Part shown: positions 1-9,740 of the stretch, piece by piece | Position numbering within the stretch: position 1 is the stretch's first letter | How the letters are laid out: each line of letters opens with the position of its first letter | Assembly: GCF_021462225.1 (NCBI RefSeq) | Contig: NC_061808.1 | Coordinates: 19,257,119 to 19,321,118, forward strand | From: Girardinichthys multiradiatus | Taxonomy: Eukaryota > Chordata > Actinopteri > Cyprinodontiformes > Goodeidae | Length of the DNA: 64,000 nt | Direction: 5' to 3' | The notes under the pieces: model-generated | The model's database searches: none | The model's input: the letters and a program-made list of their open reading frames with translations, nothing else | What the model was told of the DNA's origin: nothing | Program-made: the position numbers and the translations under genes

Positions 1-329
1 TACCAAACAGGAATTAAATAACTAGAAGTTGCCATACATGCCAACAAAAATTGTTTGGGGGGGAAAAAAACACAAATCATTCATAATCTCATCTTTTAGA
101 TTTAATGTAATCTTTTACCTTGACCAACGTGTTTATTCTGACTGGAAAGAACATAAATGTGCGTAACAAATATGACAACAGTACGGCGTATAAATATTTT
201 ACGTTTGACTTACAAGCACATGCTCAAAAATATTCACACACACTGCAGATTATGGGAGTCTGTGGAAAATTCAAGGTTGTTTTTTATCCTAAATAGTCCA
301 TGCCTTAGGAAAGCACGGACTATTACCCT

Positions 330-795
330 AATTAATTGGCAAAAACCTTTTATGAACTCAACTGATGAAAAACGGCAGCTCTCTGCAGTTAGTTTGTGGC
401 AAGTCATGGATAACGCAAAAGAGTTCAGTCAGAATCTGCAAATGCATGTTGTGGCTGTTCACAACTCAGGAAAGAGCTACACAAGCATATTTAAATTTCT
501 TCAGTTTCCAGTGGCCACAGTACAAATTGTTGTTAAGACTTTCCACAAAGTCAAAAGGAACGCCTGCACTGCATATTTTTCTTGAGAGAATCAAAGAAAG
601 ACAATCAAAGCATCACCACCAACGCAATCCTGAAAAATGCCTGTGGCAACATTTCAAGGCAGAATGTCCCATGGACACAGCAGACTGCTAGACTCCATGG
701 ATGCAGACCAAGTAGAAACCACTTCTTCTACTTTGCACACAAAAGCCGGCTCCACCTTTGCAAAATCTCGTTTGGGCAATGAAGAAGGCTCCTGG
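330..795 (+). pseudogene. Degenerate Tc1-like transposase, N-terminal part
   Basis: Translation in shifting frames gives a Tc1-type paired-like DNA-binding region: a stretch reading QNLQMHVVAVHNSGKSY, followed after frame changes by pieces resembling the linker before the first catalytic Asp (ITTNAILKNACGNISRQ). Several stops and frameshifts break it, and no DDE catalytic core or terminal inverted repeats can be followed. This is recognition by family resemblance of Tc1 elements common in fish. The sequence stops resembling Tc1 near 795. Confidence 0.65.
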
Positions 796-1000
796 GGCCT
801 CATCTATAAAGCGTGCCTACACACAAAAACATTACGGCACAATGTTTTACGCAAACTCGTCTTGTACAAAAATGACCGTTGCATGAAAGTGTGTTTAAAT
901 CCACGCAAATTTTGTACATGCCATGAAAATGTGCGGAAGCCACACAAACTTTTTCAGTCGGCAATAATAAACTACAGAGAGCTAAAAGTCACCTAAATAC
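796..1000. repeat. Probable MITE-like fragment
   Basis: The resemblance to Tc1 ends abruptly, and a segment beginning GGCCTCATCTATAAAGCGTG follows. It has the look of a short fish DNA-transposon derivative ending against the Tc1 relic. Only one end is visible and no inverted partner was found, so this is a weak assignment. Confidence 0.3.
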
Positions 1001-4000
1001 AATGAAATGGAGTTTCGACGAAAATTCAGAATGAAAGACTCACCTTCACCACCTCCACCTTTCAATGACTCTTCGGTGCGTCTCCCGGCCTTCCAATCAG
1101 TATCCTGTCCGTCTGATTCTCCATCCAATCACCTTCTGACGCCTTGCTTTTAAAGGAGCTTCTACCGTGTTCATCTTCGCTTGTCAGCTGAGCTCATCTA
1201 TGACTCTGACGCCTCCTCGCACTGTTCGTAACAAACTCTCCTTCCTCCCCTACGGCTCATAGGAGCGCTTGCCTCGCTTCACGGCTCATTTCTTCCTTGT
1301 CTCAGCTCTGGGCAAGCGGAAAGCGCATCAAGAACTCCTACACTTCTCTTGCTAAGCATCGCCGAGGTAGCCCTGCCTCCTCACTGGCTCCTGCCGCTGC
1401 GTCACCCGGCCTGGTTTCTCCAGCAGTTTCTCCTTCCATCTTCATCCCTCAAACTGATCATCCTACAAATTTACATGCTTCATTCATCTTGTTCATGGAT
1501 TCCCCCCCAGCGCTCCACGTCATCCCTTACTCACCTTCTGTGAGTTCGCCGTCATCTCTGCCACATCAGCATTTCCCCTTCCCGCTCCATCGTAGCTGCC
1601 TGCTCCTCGGCTCATCCCACCACCGTTCGCCCTTGCTAGCGCCCAGCCTAGCTTGCCTCTAGGTAAGATGTATCACTCCACTCTCTCTTCTCTATCTTTT
1701 TCATTCATGTGCTCTTCAAGCATGCGGGGTTTCCCACCCCTCTTTTCATTCAGGTTGATCATTTACTCTCATGTATTTTACCATCTTGTTCAGGCTCAGC
1801 TCTAAATCCTACCGAGGCAGCTTATTATCTGGTTCTTTCATTTTACCATCTCCCGAGGCTGTCTAAATGTATTGCTTCCTCTGATTACTTTCTGCTTCGT
1901 TTAAATCATCTCATCCCCGGTTTTCTGTCCGAACTACCGCAACCTGCTGTCGGTCAGACCTCTCGGAGTTCCTCCAGTCCTTGGTCCCCAGAAGCGATCA
2001 CACTCTCTATCTAACACTGGCTCTTAAAGGACGATTCTCAAACAGCTTCTAACTTTCTGCTCTTTTATTCTAAATTAAGCAGAGGAATGATTAAAGAGAT
2101 CAGCGCTGAGGCTCCTATCTCGGATCATCGCCGTATGTGAAAGGTTGACAAAGAGCCCCAAAAGAAGATCACACGTGGTTTTATCTGGCACTCCAAAGCA
2201 ATAGATGTGCACTTCCCTAGTGTTTATCAGGAGATTACGTGCCATCATTGCCGGGTCTGTCTGATAGGTTGTGTAGTAGCTGGTGTCCATTTTTAATCTA
2301 AGTGTGCTGCTGCATTTTAATTAAACAGTTATCGGCTACTCCCTTTAAAAGAACCATTGCCCCAGCCACAAGTCATTCATGTCAAAACCTTAGGACATTT
2401 ATTCCCCATAGGCTTGTCGATATGTATTCTTATCTTTATGGGATGTATGGACGAAATCCGCTATGCTTAATATTATTAAAGATTCTCCCTAACATTTCTT
2501 AGGATCCTCTTTTGGCACTCAGCCGTCTCTAGGCATTCAGAGTCGCCAGCTGCATAGTTTCACCCGAGCATAGATAATTCAATACTTCTGTCCCTCATCG
2601 TTGTCCTATTTCTTATTTGGCTGCTCGTTTTTCATCAGTATCTCTAGCCCTTCTCAGCCTTAGCTGCATCCACCCTCGCTCAATCAAGAGCCCGCTTAGG
2701 CTGTGCTGTTCTTTCCACTGACGTTTATATTGCAAGCCACCTTCTGATTCCAGTGGCTTGGTTGACCATCAGAGTGTTTTTCTCTTCTCTTCGTTTTTCC
2801 AGAACTTCTGCCGGGCTTTCCGCTCCAGTCTCCTTTCTAACTGGAACGGTATCTCCTTCTCTTCCAGCGTCGCCGTTCAATCGGCTGACTCGTCTTAAGT
2901 TTTACAGTCTGTAGCGTCCCGGTCTAAAAGAAGGTCTCTCAGCAGATGATTCACAAGCCTTTGGTTGAAAGAGCCTTGCATGTGATCACATTGTAAGATC
3001 TAAGGATATGCAGAATGTAATGCCTTTTAATAACTCAATCTTTATGCTGCTTTTAACCTCTTTGCCTCATTACCTTACCATAAAAGACTTATTTATCTTT
3101 AATTATTATAACTCTTTCGCCCTTGACAATCTTTCCCTTGAGTGCTTTTACTCGTTTCGCCATATATTTATTAAATTTCTCACCTCCCTATATTTCCCAG
3201 TGCCATGAAATGATATAAAATATATATTTCAACTGTCTGTGACTTTACTTAGTTTATGATATCGAACCTAATAAACTTTCGTATTGCGATTAAGCATGCA
3301 TACCGTACTAAGAAAATTGGCACCCTCTACTAAAAAAAAAAATAATTGATTAAATAATGCAACTTGGTATTCACATGTCAAATAAGCTCAGCACATGACC
3401 TTGCTGCACTCCTTCTCTTCTGTTTGTCTTCCATTTAAAAACAGAGTTGTAAAGGAAGAGCCTTCTCTGTGACTCAACAAAAAGGAAATTGTACTTGAGC
3501 AACAAATCTTTGTCCTCGACGCAGCTTTTAATATGTAAGCACTTTTTTTTTTTTTTGCCGGAAGCAGCCAGATTTTTAGTTGACGAGAAAGGCTCGTCTT
3601 AATGGTCTTATTCCCAAAAGGATTTGAGAGTCATTTTAATAGCAGAGTTCAGTTATAAATTCATTTAGGTGTTTATCATCTGAGTAACACGTTGAGATGT
3701 TTCCTTAGTGCATGTCTAAGAGATCATTGAACATTTCTTCTTTCTTCCTGTCTGTGGCAACTGGCACCATGCTCCACCGTAACCTGCGAACAAGTGGATA
3801 TGACCAGCCAGGGGTAGAGTTAAGCAATGTGCCTCTCATTGGCTACCGACCCTTATCTCCTGATGGTGGAACCCCAAGCAGCCAGTCAGGGATTATTATT
3901 ATAAAATTTCAACCTTGTTCCCTTATCAACCAGGCGCTAAAACTATTTCCTGTTACGATATTCATCATAACTATCTTTTCCCGTGATGATTGTAAAGCAC

Positions 4001-5261
4001 ACTTTCTCTCTGCACACAGGGATGGCGCTGCTCTGTTCAGTGGTTTACAGCATCTCCCCGGACTATGTGTTTCAACATAAGCACTAATCATGCTGCTGAC
4101 ACAGCAGCTTAACAAACTCTTATGAAACAATTTATGAACAGTCAGTTTTTAGCAAGGTTATTTACACGGATGTAGCTCCGTCCGTAGGTTTTGGGGGGTT
4201 TCTCAGGGTAATTCGTTTCCGCTGTAAGGTCTTCTTTCTTCCCTGTTCTGAATCCCCAGTTTTCTATGAGATCATCCCATCAATATAGCCTGCTGCATTT
4301 GGGGCATTTCTGGAAGAAGCACATCGCCGCTTTTCTGATAATGCAGCAGTGGTCAATCCCGTTAGTCAAAGCCGCTCGTCCTTTAAGGCATTATGCCTTA
4401 CCTCCTGTGCATCCTGGCAAGCCATAACTCATAACTTCATCATTCCTGCCCATCATGTTCCAGGTTATTCTATTTAGTTCCTAGGTCTTCTGTTGTTTCT
4501 CCCCATCAGTCTATTACAATTTCTCTTTTAAAGTCTAAGGTTGATTGATTCCACCTCTTCATCCTTGCTAATATCAACCTGCATTCTATTATTTATCAGG
4601 TTTAACCTTTTTTCTACATTCAAATCCTTTTCCTTCACATGCCCCATTTCTCACGCTAGAAGGAGCCCCATGTCCGCATCCTGTTCCCCAATATTATAGG
4701 CATGTCCCAGTTCAATGCATGACGCCCCATCCAGTTTTCACGCCATTCCTTCAGAATAGGAGCAGCCACTACTGCAGTGACCCAATGTCTCTCCCTCAGC
4801 CGCTCTCCAGCAATTGGGTCGTTGGTCTTCTTCATTCTTCTCTTCCTATGTTCGCCCAGATTTCCATACTGTTCTATCTGCTCAATGTTTTATTAGCTCT
4901 CAAGTAAGAGCTCCCAACAATTCCTGGTTTTGGTTGGCCTTTATCCATCATTGGCTTTGTTCAATCGTCATGTTACTGTGCAAGTCTCTTCCCCTCAGCA
5001 CCTGCCAGTCTTGTCTAATTTTCTCCCTCGCTCTAGCTCACCTATGTTCTTCAAAAAGTACTTCTATTTGTTTCGCCCTTCCTTAATTGGAGGCTGATTA
5101 TTCCTTGTCTTCTCATGCTTTGTGCAATTACTTTACTCCCTGCATTTACTTTGTCGTTCTCTAATTACTCAACCCCGAATCATAGATCTTTATTTTAACC
5201 TTATTTCTTATCTTCATTTGCATTTCTTTAATGGCATTTTCAGCACATAGCTTTCCGTGAT
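1001..5261. repeat. Long pyrimidine-rich tract, left part, origin unknown
   Basis: Across more than 4 kb the + strand is strongly enriched in C and T, unlike the flanks. Such strand asymmetry is typical of old retroelements with A-rich coding strands, which would put the sense strand on minus here, but no conserved protein domain is visible. Many small open frames are low-complexity by-products. Two short coding-like islands (2075-2290 minus and 3770-3890 plus) stand out. The tract resumes after the LINE insert at 5262-6180, suggesting one element or domain later split. Confidence 0.5.
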
Positions 5262-6180
5262 GTGCCCTTTGTCACCGGTCCTGTTCATAACTTTTATGGA
5301 CAGGATTTCTAGATGCAGCCAAGGGCCGGAGGGGATCGGGTTTGGGGACCAGTAGATTTCGTCTCTTCTTTTTGCAGATGACGTGGTCCTGCTGGCCACC
5401 TCTAGCCAAGACCTACAGCATGCGCTGTGGCGGTTCGCAGCTGAGTGTGAAGCAGCTGGGATGAGGATCAGCTCCTCCAAGTCCGAGGCCATGGTACTCG
5501 ACCGGAAAAGGGTGGCTTGTCCTCTTCAGGTTGGAGGGGAGTTCCTGCCTCAAGTGGAGAAGTTTAAGTATCTCGGGGTCTTGTTCACGAGTGAGGGAAG
5601 AATGGAGCGGGAGATCGACAGACGGATCGGTGCGGCTGCCACAGTAATGGGGGCGCTGTGCCGGACCGTTGTGGTGAAGAGAGAGCTGAGCCGAAAAGCA
5701 AAGCTCTCAATTTACTGGTCGGTCTACGTTCCTACCCTCACCTATGGCCATGAACTTTGGGTCATGACCGAAAGAACGAGATCCCGGATACAAGCGGCTG
5801 AAATGAGCTTCCTCCGAAGGGTGGCCGGGCACTCCCTTAGAGATAGGGTGAGGAGCTCGGCCATCCGGGAGGGGCTCGGAGTAGAGCCGCTGCTCCTCCA
5901 CATTGAGAGGAGCCAGTTGAGGTGGCTCGGGCATCTATACCGGATGCCTCCTGGACGCCTTCCTCGGGAGGTGTTCCAGGCACGTCCCACCGGGAGGAGG
6001 CCCAGGGGACGGCCCAGGACACGCTAGAGGGACTATGTCTCTCGGCTGGCCTGGGAACGCCTTGGTCTCCCCCAGGAGGAACTGGAGGAGGTGTCTGGAG
6101 AGAGGGATGTCTGGGCGTCTCTGTTGAGTCTGCTGCCCCTGCGACCCGGTCCCGGATAAGCGGAAGACGACGAGTACGAG
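5262..6180 (+). mobile_element. 5'-truncated Rex3/RTE-like LINE
   Basis: The translation contains the reverse transcriptase active-site segment FADDVVLLATSS (from 5371), then the fish RTE/Rex3-type C-terminal region with FKYLGVLFTSEGRMEREIDR, LSRKAKLSIYWSVYVPTLTYG and WLGHLYRMPPGRLPREVF. The copy starts inside the RT domain, the usual 5' truncation of LINEs. Two in-frame stops are visible: one at about 5350 just before FADD, and a TAG at 6025 where the family has Trp (RTR-W-RDYVSRLAWERLG); the frame then continues to about 6159. It is dead but only lightly mutated, so it is younger than the pyrimidine-rich tract it sits in. Confidence 0.85.
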
Positions 6181-6317
6181 CTTTCCGTAATTTCTTCATC
6201 TAATTTTTCTTCATCCTTCATCTTTTTATTCCTTCATTACCCGTTCTATCTGTTCTTTACTAGCTGATCCGTTCATAACTTCATCTCTTTATTCAAATCC
6301 TGAGCGGATATACCTCT
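6181..6317. repeat. Pyrimidine-rich tract resumes
   Basis: The same CT-rich composition as at 1.0-5.26 kb returns directly after the LINE tail and leads into the minisatellite. Confidence 0.45.
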
Positions 6318-6718
6318 AATCACGCATTGCCACACAGCATATCTATCATCTCGCTCTGCTCTCTAAAGTTTGAAATAATCACGCATTGCCTACATCGGCA
6401 TATCTATCACCTTACTCTGCTCTCTAAGCATTCATCAAGCATTGCATCACTTGCATTACCAACAAGGCGTATCTATCACCTTGTTCTACTCTCTAAGCAT
6501 AATCAAGCATTGCCAAAACAGCCTATCTATCACCTCGCATTGCGCCTCTCGGCATATCTATCACCTCGCATTGCGCCTCTCGGCATATCTATCACCTTGC
6601 ATTGCCAAAACTGCATATCTATCACCTCGCATTGCGCCTCTCGGCATATCTATCACCTTGCATTGCCAAAACGGCATATATATCACCTCGCATTGCGCCT
6701 CTCGGCATATTATTACTC
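6318..6718 (+). repeat. About 31-bp minisatellite
   Basis: Roughly a dozen head-to-tail copies of a 30-34 bp unit containing the core GGCATATCTATCACCT followed by CGCATTGCGCCTCTC or TGCATTGCCAAAAC variants. Left copies are more diverged and longer, while those from 6530 to 6715 are nearly identical and alternate between the two variants. That pattern suggests a recent higher-order expansion of a two-unit repeat. The open frames over it are produced by the periodicity. Confidence 0.9.
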
Positions 6719-6909
6719 GGCCTTAATTCATAGCCTATTTACAAACTTCTTTTCTCTGCTTTTAATCTTCCCTGCGGAAAGAAAGAACAGATAAACTCTG
6801 AGCCAGTTTTCAAGGTCTGAAAGAAAGCACATAGAGTTAGTCACAGTAGAAGCTCAGTCAATTGCCATGTCTAGGAGAGAGAAAGGGTTAAACACTGAAA
6901 GACAGGGCC
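6719..6909. other. Short unassigned stretch
   Basis: Nothing recognisable is present between the minisatellite and the LINE-associated repeat. Confidence 0.4.
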
Positions 6910-7141
6910 ATGTGGGTCATCGGTAGAGGGTGAGCATGAAGTTGTGGCCAGCAGAAGTTTGGACGATGCTCCTCTCCAGAAAGGTGTCAGAGGTAGACAC
7001 AGAGTCAGGCCAGGTGTAGCTTCTAGGAAGAGAAAAGAGAGAGAACAAAGTTAAAAGCTGAAATAACAGCAAATAATGCAAAATTGGAGAGTAGTGTGAG
7101 AATGTAGCGAAGAGGGTGAAAGTGGTCAATATGTCCTCCAG
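6910..7141 (-). repeat. Repeat flanking the L2-like LINE
   Basis: Contains segments such as GTGAGCATGAAGTTGTGG that I recognise as recurring next to this LINE type in fish, probably untranslated 3' sequence. It is contiguous with the LINE at 7142 and has no coding content. Confidence 0.45.
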
Positions 7142-8660
7142 CAGCCTAAGCCTATAGCAGCATAACTACAGAGATAGCTCAGGATAACCTAAGCCACTCT
7201 AACTATAAGCTCTATATAAAAAGGAAAGTTTTAAGCCTAGCCTTAAAAGTAGACAGTTTCTCCATCTAGAGCCCACTGATGGCCATTGTTATACTAAAAA
7301 CCACAATGATTGGGATACCTCTCTCTGTCAGATTGACCATAACCATTGGAAAAGAGAGGGGGTCATACTGGTAGCAGAAATGGAGCGTGTGTTTGCACCT
7401 CAACCATAACTGAGCCGGTTTAGGCTAAACCTGACTCCCCCTTACTCCATCCAACAGGGAGGGAAGAAGACGGAGGTAAAAAATAAGGAAGATAGCTCAG
7501 GATAACCTAAACCACTCCAACTATAAGCTTTATCAAAAAGGAAAGTTTTAAGCCTAGCCTTAAAAGTAGACAGGGTGTCTGGCTCACGGACTGAAACTGG
7601 GAGCTGGTTCCCCAGGAGAGGAGCCTGATAACTAAAGGATCTGCCTCCCATTCTACTTCTGGAGACTCTAGAAACCACCAGTAAACCTGCAGTCTGAGAA
7701 CCAAATGCTCTGTTAGGAACGTATGGAACAATCAGATCTTTGATGTATGATGGAGCTAAATCATTAAGGGCTTTATATGTGAGGAGGATAATTTTAAATT
7801 CTATTCTGGATTTAACAGGGAGCCAATGAAGGGAATCTAAAGCACAGGAAATATGATCTCTCTTTCTAATTTTCATCAGAACTCTTGCTGTAGCCTTTTG
7901 AATCAGCTGAAGGCTTTTAACTGCATTTTGTGGAGATCCTGATAGTAACGAATTACAATAGTCCAGCCTTGAAGTAACAAATGCAATTGACTAAGTGATT
8001 GACTAAGCAGTTTCTTGTTTAAAGACTCCGGTCCAAAGACGACAACTTGAACTTAGAACAACTCTGAATTTAGAAACAGAAAATTTAAAGTCATCCAAGT
8101 TTTTATATCTTCAAGACATGCTTGTAGTCTATCTGAACTGGTTGGGCTCATCAGGATTTATGGATAAGTAAAGCTGAGTGTCATCAGCGTAACAGTGAAA
8201 ATGTATTCTATGCTGCCTGATAATTTTACCTATTGGAAGCATATATATAGTAAAGAGAATTGGCCCAAGTACTGAACCCTGTGGTACTCCACAATTAACC
8301 CTGGAGTTTAAAGATGATTTATCATTTACATGAACAAACTGGAATCTGTCAGACAGATAAGATTTAAACCAGCCTAGCGCTGTTCCCCTGATCCCTACAG
8401 CATATTCCAGCCTTTCTCAGAGAATATTGTGATCGACTGTATCAAATGCAGCACTGAGATCTAACAGGACAAGTACAGACACAAGTCCATTATCTGAGGC
8501 CATAAGAATATCATTAGTGACTTTCACCAGAGCTGTTTCAGTGCTATGATGAGCTCTGAAACCTGACTGAAACTCTTCAAACAGGTAATTGTTGTGTAAA
8601 TGCTCACACATTTGATTAGCAACTATTTTCTCAAGAATTTTAGATAAGAAAGAATTTTAT
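7142..8660 (-). mobile_element. L2-like (Rex1/Maui-type) LINE, degenerate
   Basis: On the minus strand, reading from 8611 down, one sees reverse transcriptase motifs in order: [18 protein letters not shown] and [16 protein letters not shown] (8417-8611), then [13 protein letters not shown], then the catalytic [17 protein letters not shown] (about 8150-8200). The C-terminal LHWLPVKSRIEFKIILL...YKALNDLAPSYIKDL region follows (7442-7876). Frames are broken between these parts, so it is inactive. No endonuclease domain is present; the 5' end is truncated near 8660. A segment starting GATAGCTCAGGATAACCT occurs twice (7173 and 7491), so the 3' region is partly duplicated. Confidence 0.88.
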
Positions 8661-8954
8661 AGTTTAAACTCGAGAAATGAAACTGAATCACATTTAGCCT
8701 CCTACAATATCATAACACACCTCAGAAAATGATGGAAACAACCTCAGTCGTATAAAAACTGTGGAACATCCTCTGTTTTTTTCACCTGTAGATAGAAATG
8801 TGCATCTGTCTGTGTGTAGTGGAGCATAAAATGCATGTGAATCTTCTAAGGGGACCTTTTCATTCTCACTGAAAAAGAAAACGGTGGATCAGCAGATTAA
8901 TTCCTAAGTTACGTGTGAGGATTCCTAAGGTGGACAAGCTGGAGACAATCACAG
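8661..8954. other. Unassigned spacer
   Basis: Nothing recognised between the LINE and the Harbinger fragment. Confidence 0.4.
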
Positions 8955-8996
8955 ATGTCCATAAATAGTTGCATAAAGGTGCACGTTCCACGTTGT

Positions 8997-9278
8997 GGAA
9001 TGATGTTGCTTTTGGCACTGCTGGAGGACATTGCTGATGGAAGAGGTCAGAGGAAGCTTTTTTTCAGAGATCGTACTGACCTGCTGGCACATGATGATGC
9101 ATGGTTTATTAGCCGGTTTAGATTGCCCAAGGCAATTATTTTGGAGCTCTGCACAGAGCTGGTCTCAGTGTTACAGAGGGATACCAGGAGGAACCGTGCA
9201 TCGCCAATGCCAGTTCAAGTTCAAGTTCTCACTACACTGCGGTCCTTTCAACTGCCACTTGAAGTGGTGAAGAAATAG
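8997..9278 (+). pseudogene. PIF/Harbinger (HARBI1-like) transposase N-terminal fragment
   Basis: The open frame from 8955 includes LLALLEDIADG, FFRDRTDLLAHDDAWFISRFRLPKAIILELCTEL and a piece resembling MPVQVLTTL. This matches the N-terminal region of fish HARBI1-like nucleases: a helical domain preceding the DDE core. Similarity is lost after about residue 95 through a frameshift or deletion, and a stop follows at 9276. The catalytic domain and the Myb-like partner protein are absent, so this is a relic. Confidence 0.75.
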
Positions 9279-9299
9279 TTAGCTGATATTGTTTAGCTG

Positions 9300-9740
9300 A
9301 CAAAAAATATAAAAATTGCCCATTCAGAGTCAGGACTTCAATCCTAAAGAGTCTGTGAAGAAACGCTAAACATTAGGATGATGGCAAAAAGGCACTTTCA
9401 TCTCTAAGACTTCCAGCTTATCTTAAAAGATGGATGAACAAAGAAAACACTGATATGTGCGAAAAGCTTTTATTAGATTAGATTATTTGTTTGCTGTAAT
9501 AATAAATAAAGACATTTTCCTCTTATTGAGAAGGGTATAAATAATTTTTATTAAAATGTTAAAAAAATATATATATATTTTTTTCCCATAATGATACCCC
9601 TTGCCCATTGTCTCATAATCATTTTTGGAGATGCTTGACTTTTTTCCAATCAGAAAACAACTTCTTCAATGACTGAAAATAACTTTAAATCTAATTCTGC
9701 CAGAGGTCTGAATACTTTAGGGCTTACATGTCAAATGGAA
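9300..9740 (+). repeat. Possible Tc1-like 3' remnant
   Basis: The phrase CAGGACTTCAATCCTAAAGAG resembles the SPDLNPIE catalytic region of Tc1 at DNA level, and TGCCAGAGGTCTGAATACTTT near 9700 resembles a Tc1 terminal repeat. Between them lies AT-rich sequence without an open frame. The assignment is tentative. Confidence 0.3.

Noticed and set aside
1297..1662. 121-codon Ser/Pro-rich frame
   Set aside because: By-product of the CT-rich composition, with no motif.
5707..6221. Minus-strand frames over the Rex3-like LINE
   Set aside because: Antisense shadows in GC-rich coding-derived sequence.
6318..6718. Regular 31-bp repeats as a CRISPR array
   Set aside because: Units are directly adjacent with no unique spacers, in a vertebrate genome; it is a minisatellite.
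6327..6794. 155-codon frame over the minisatellite
   Set aside because: A repeat period in the low 30s keeps frames open by chance; peptide is purely repetitive.
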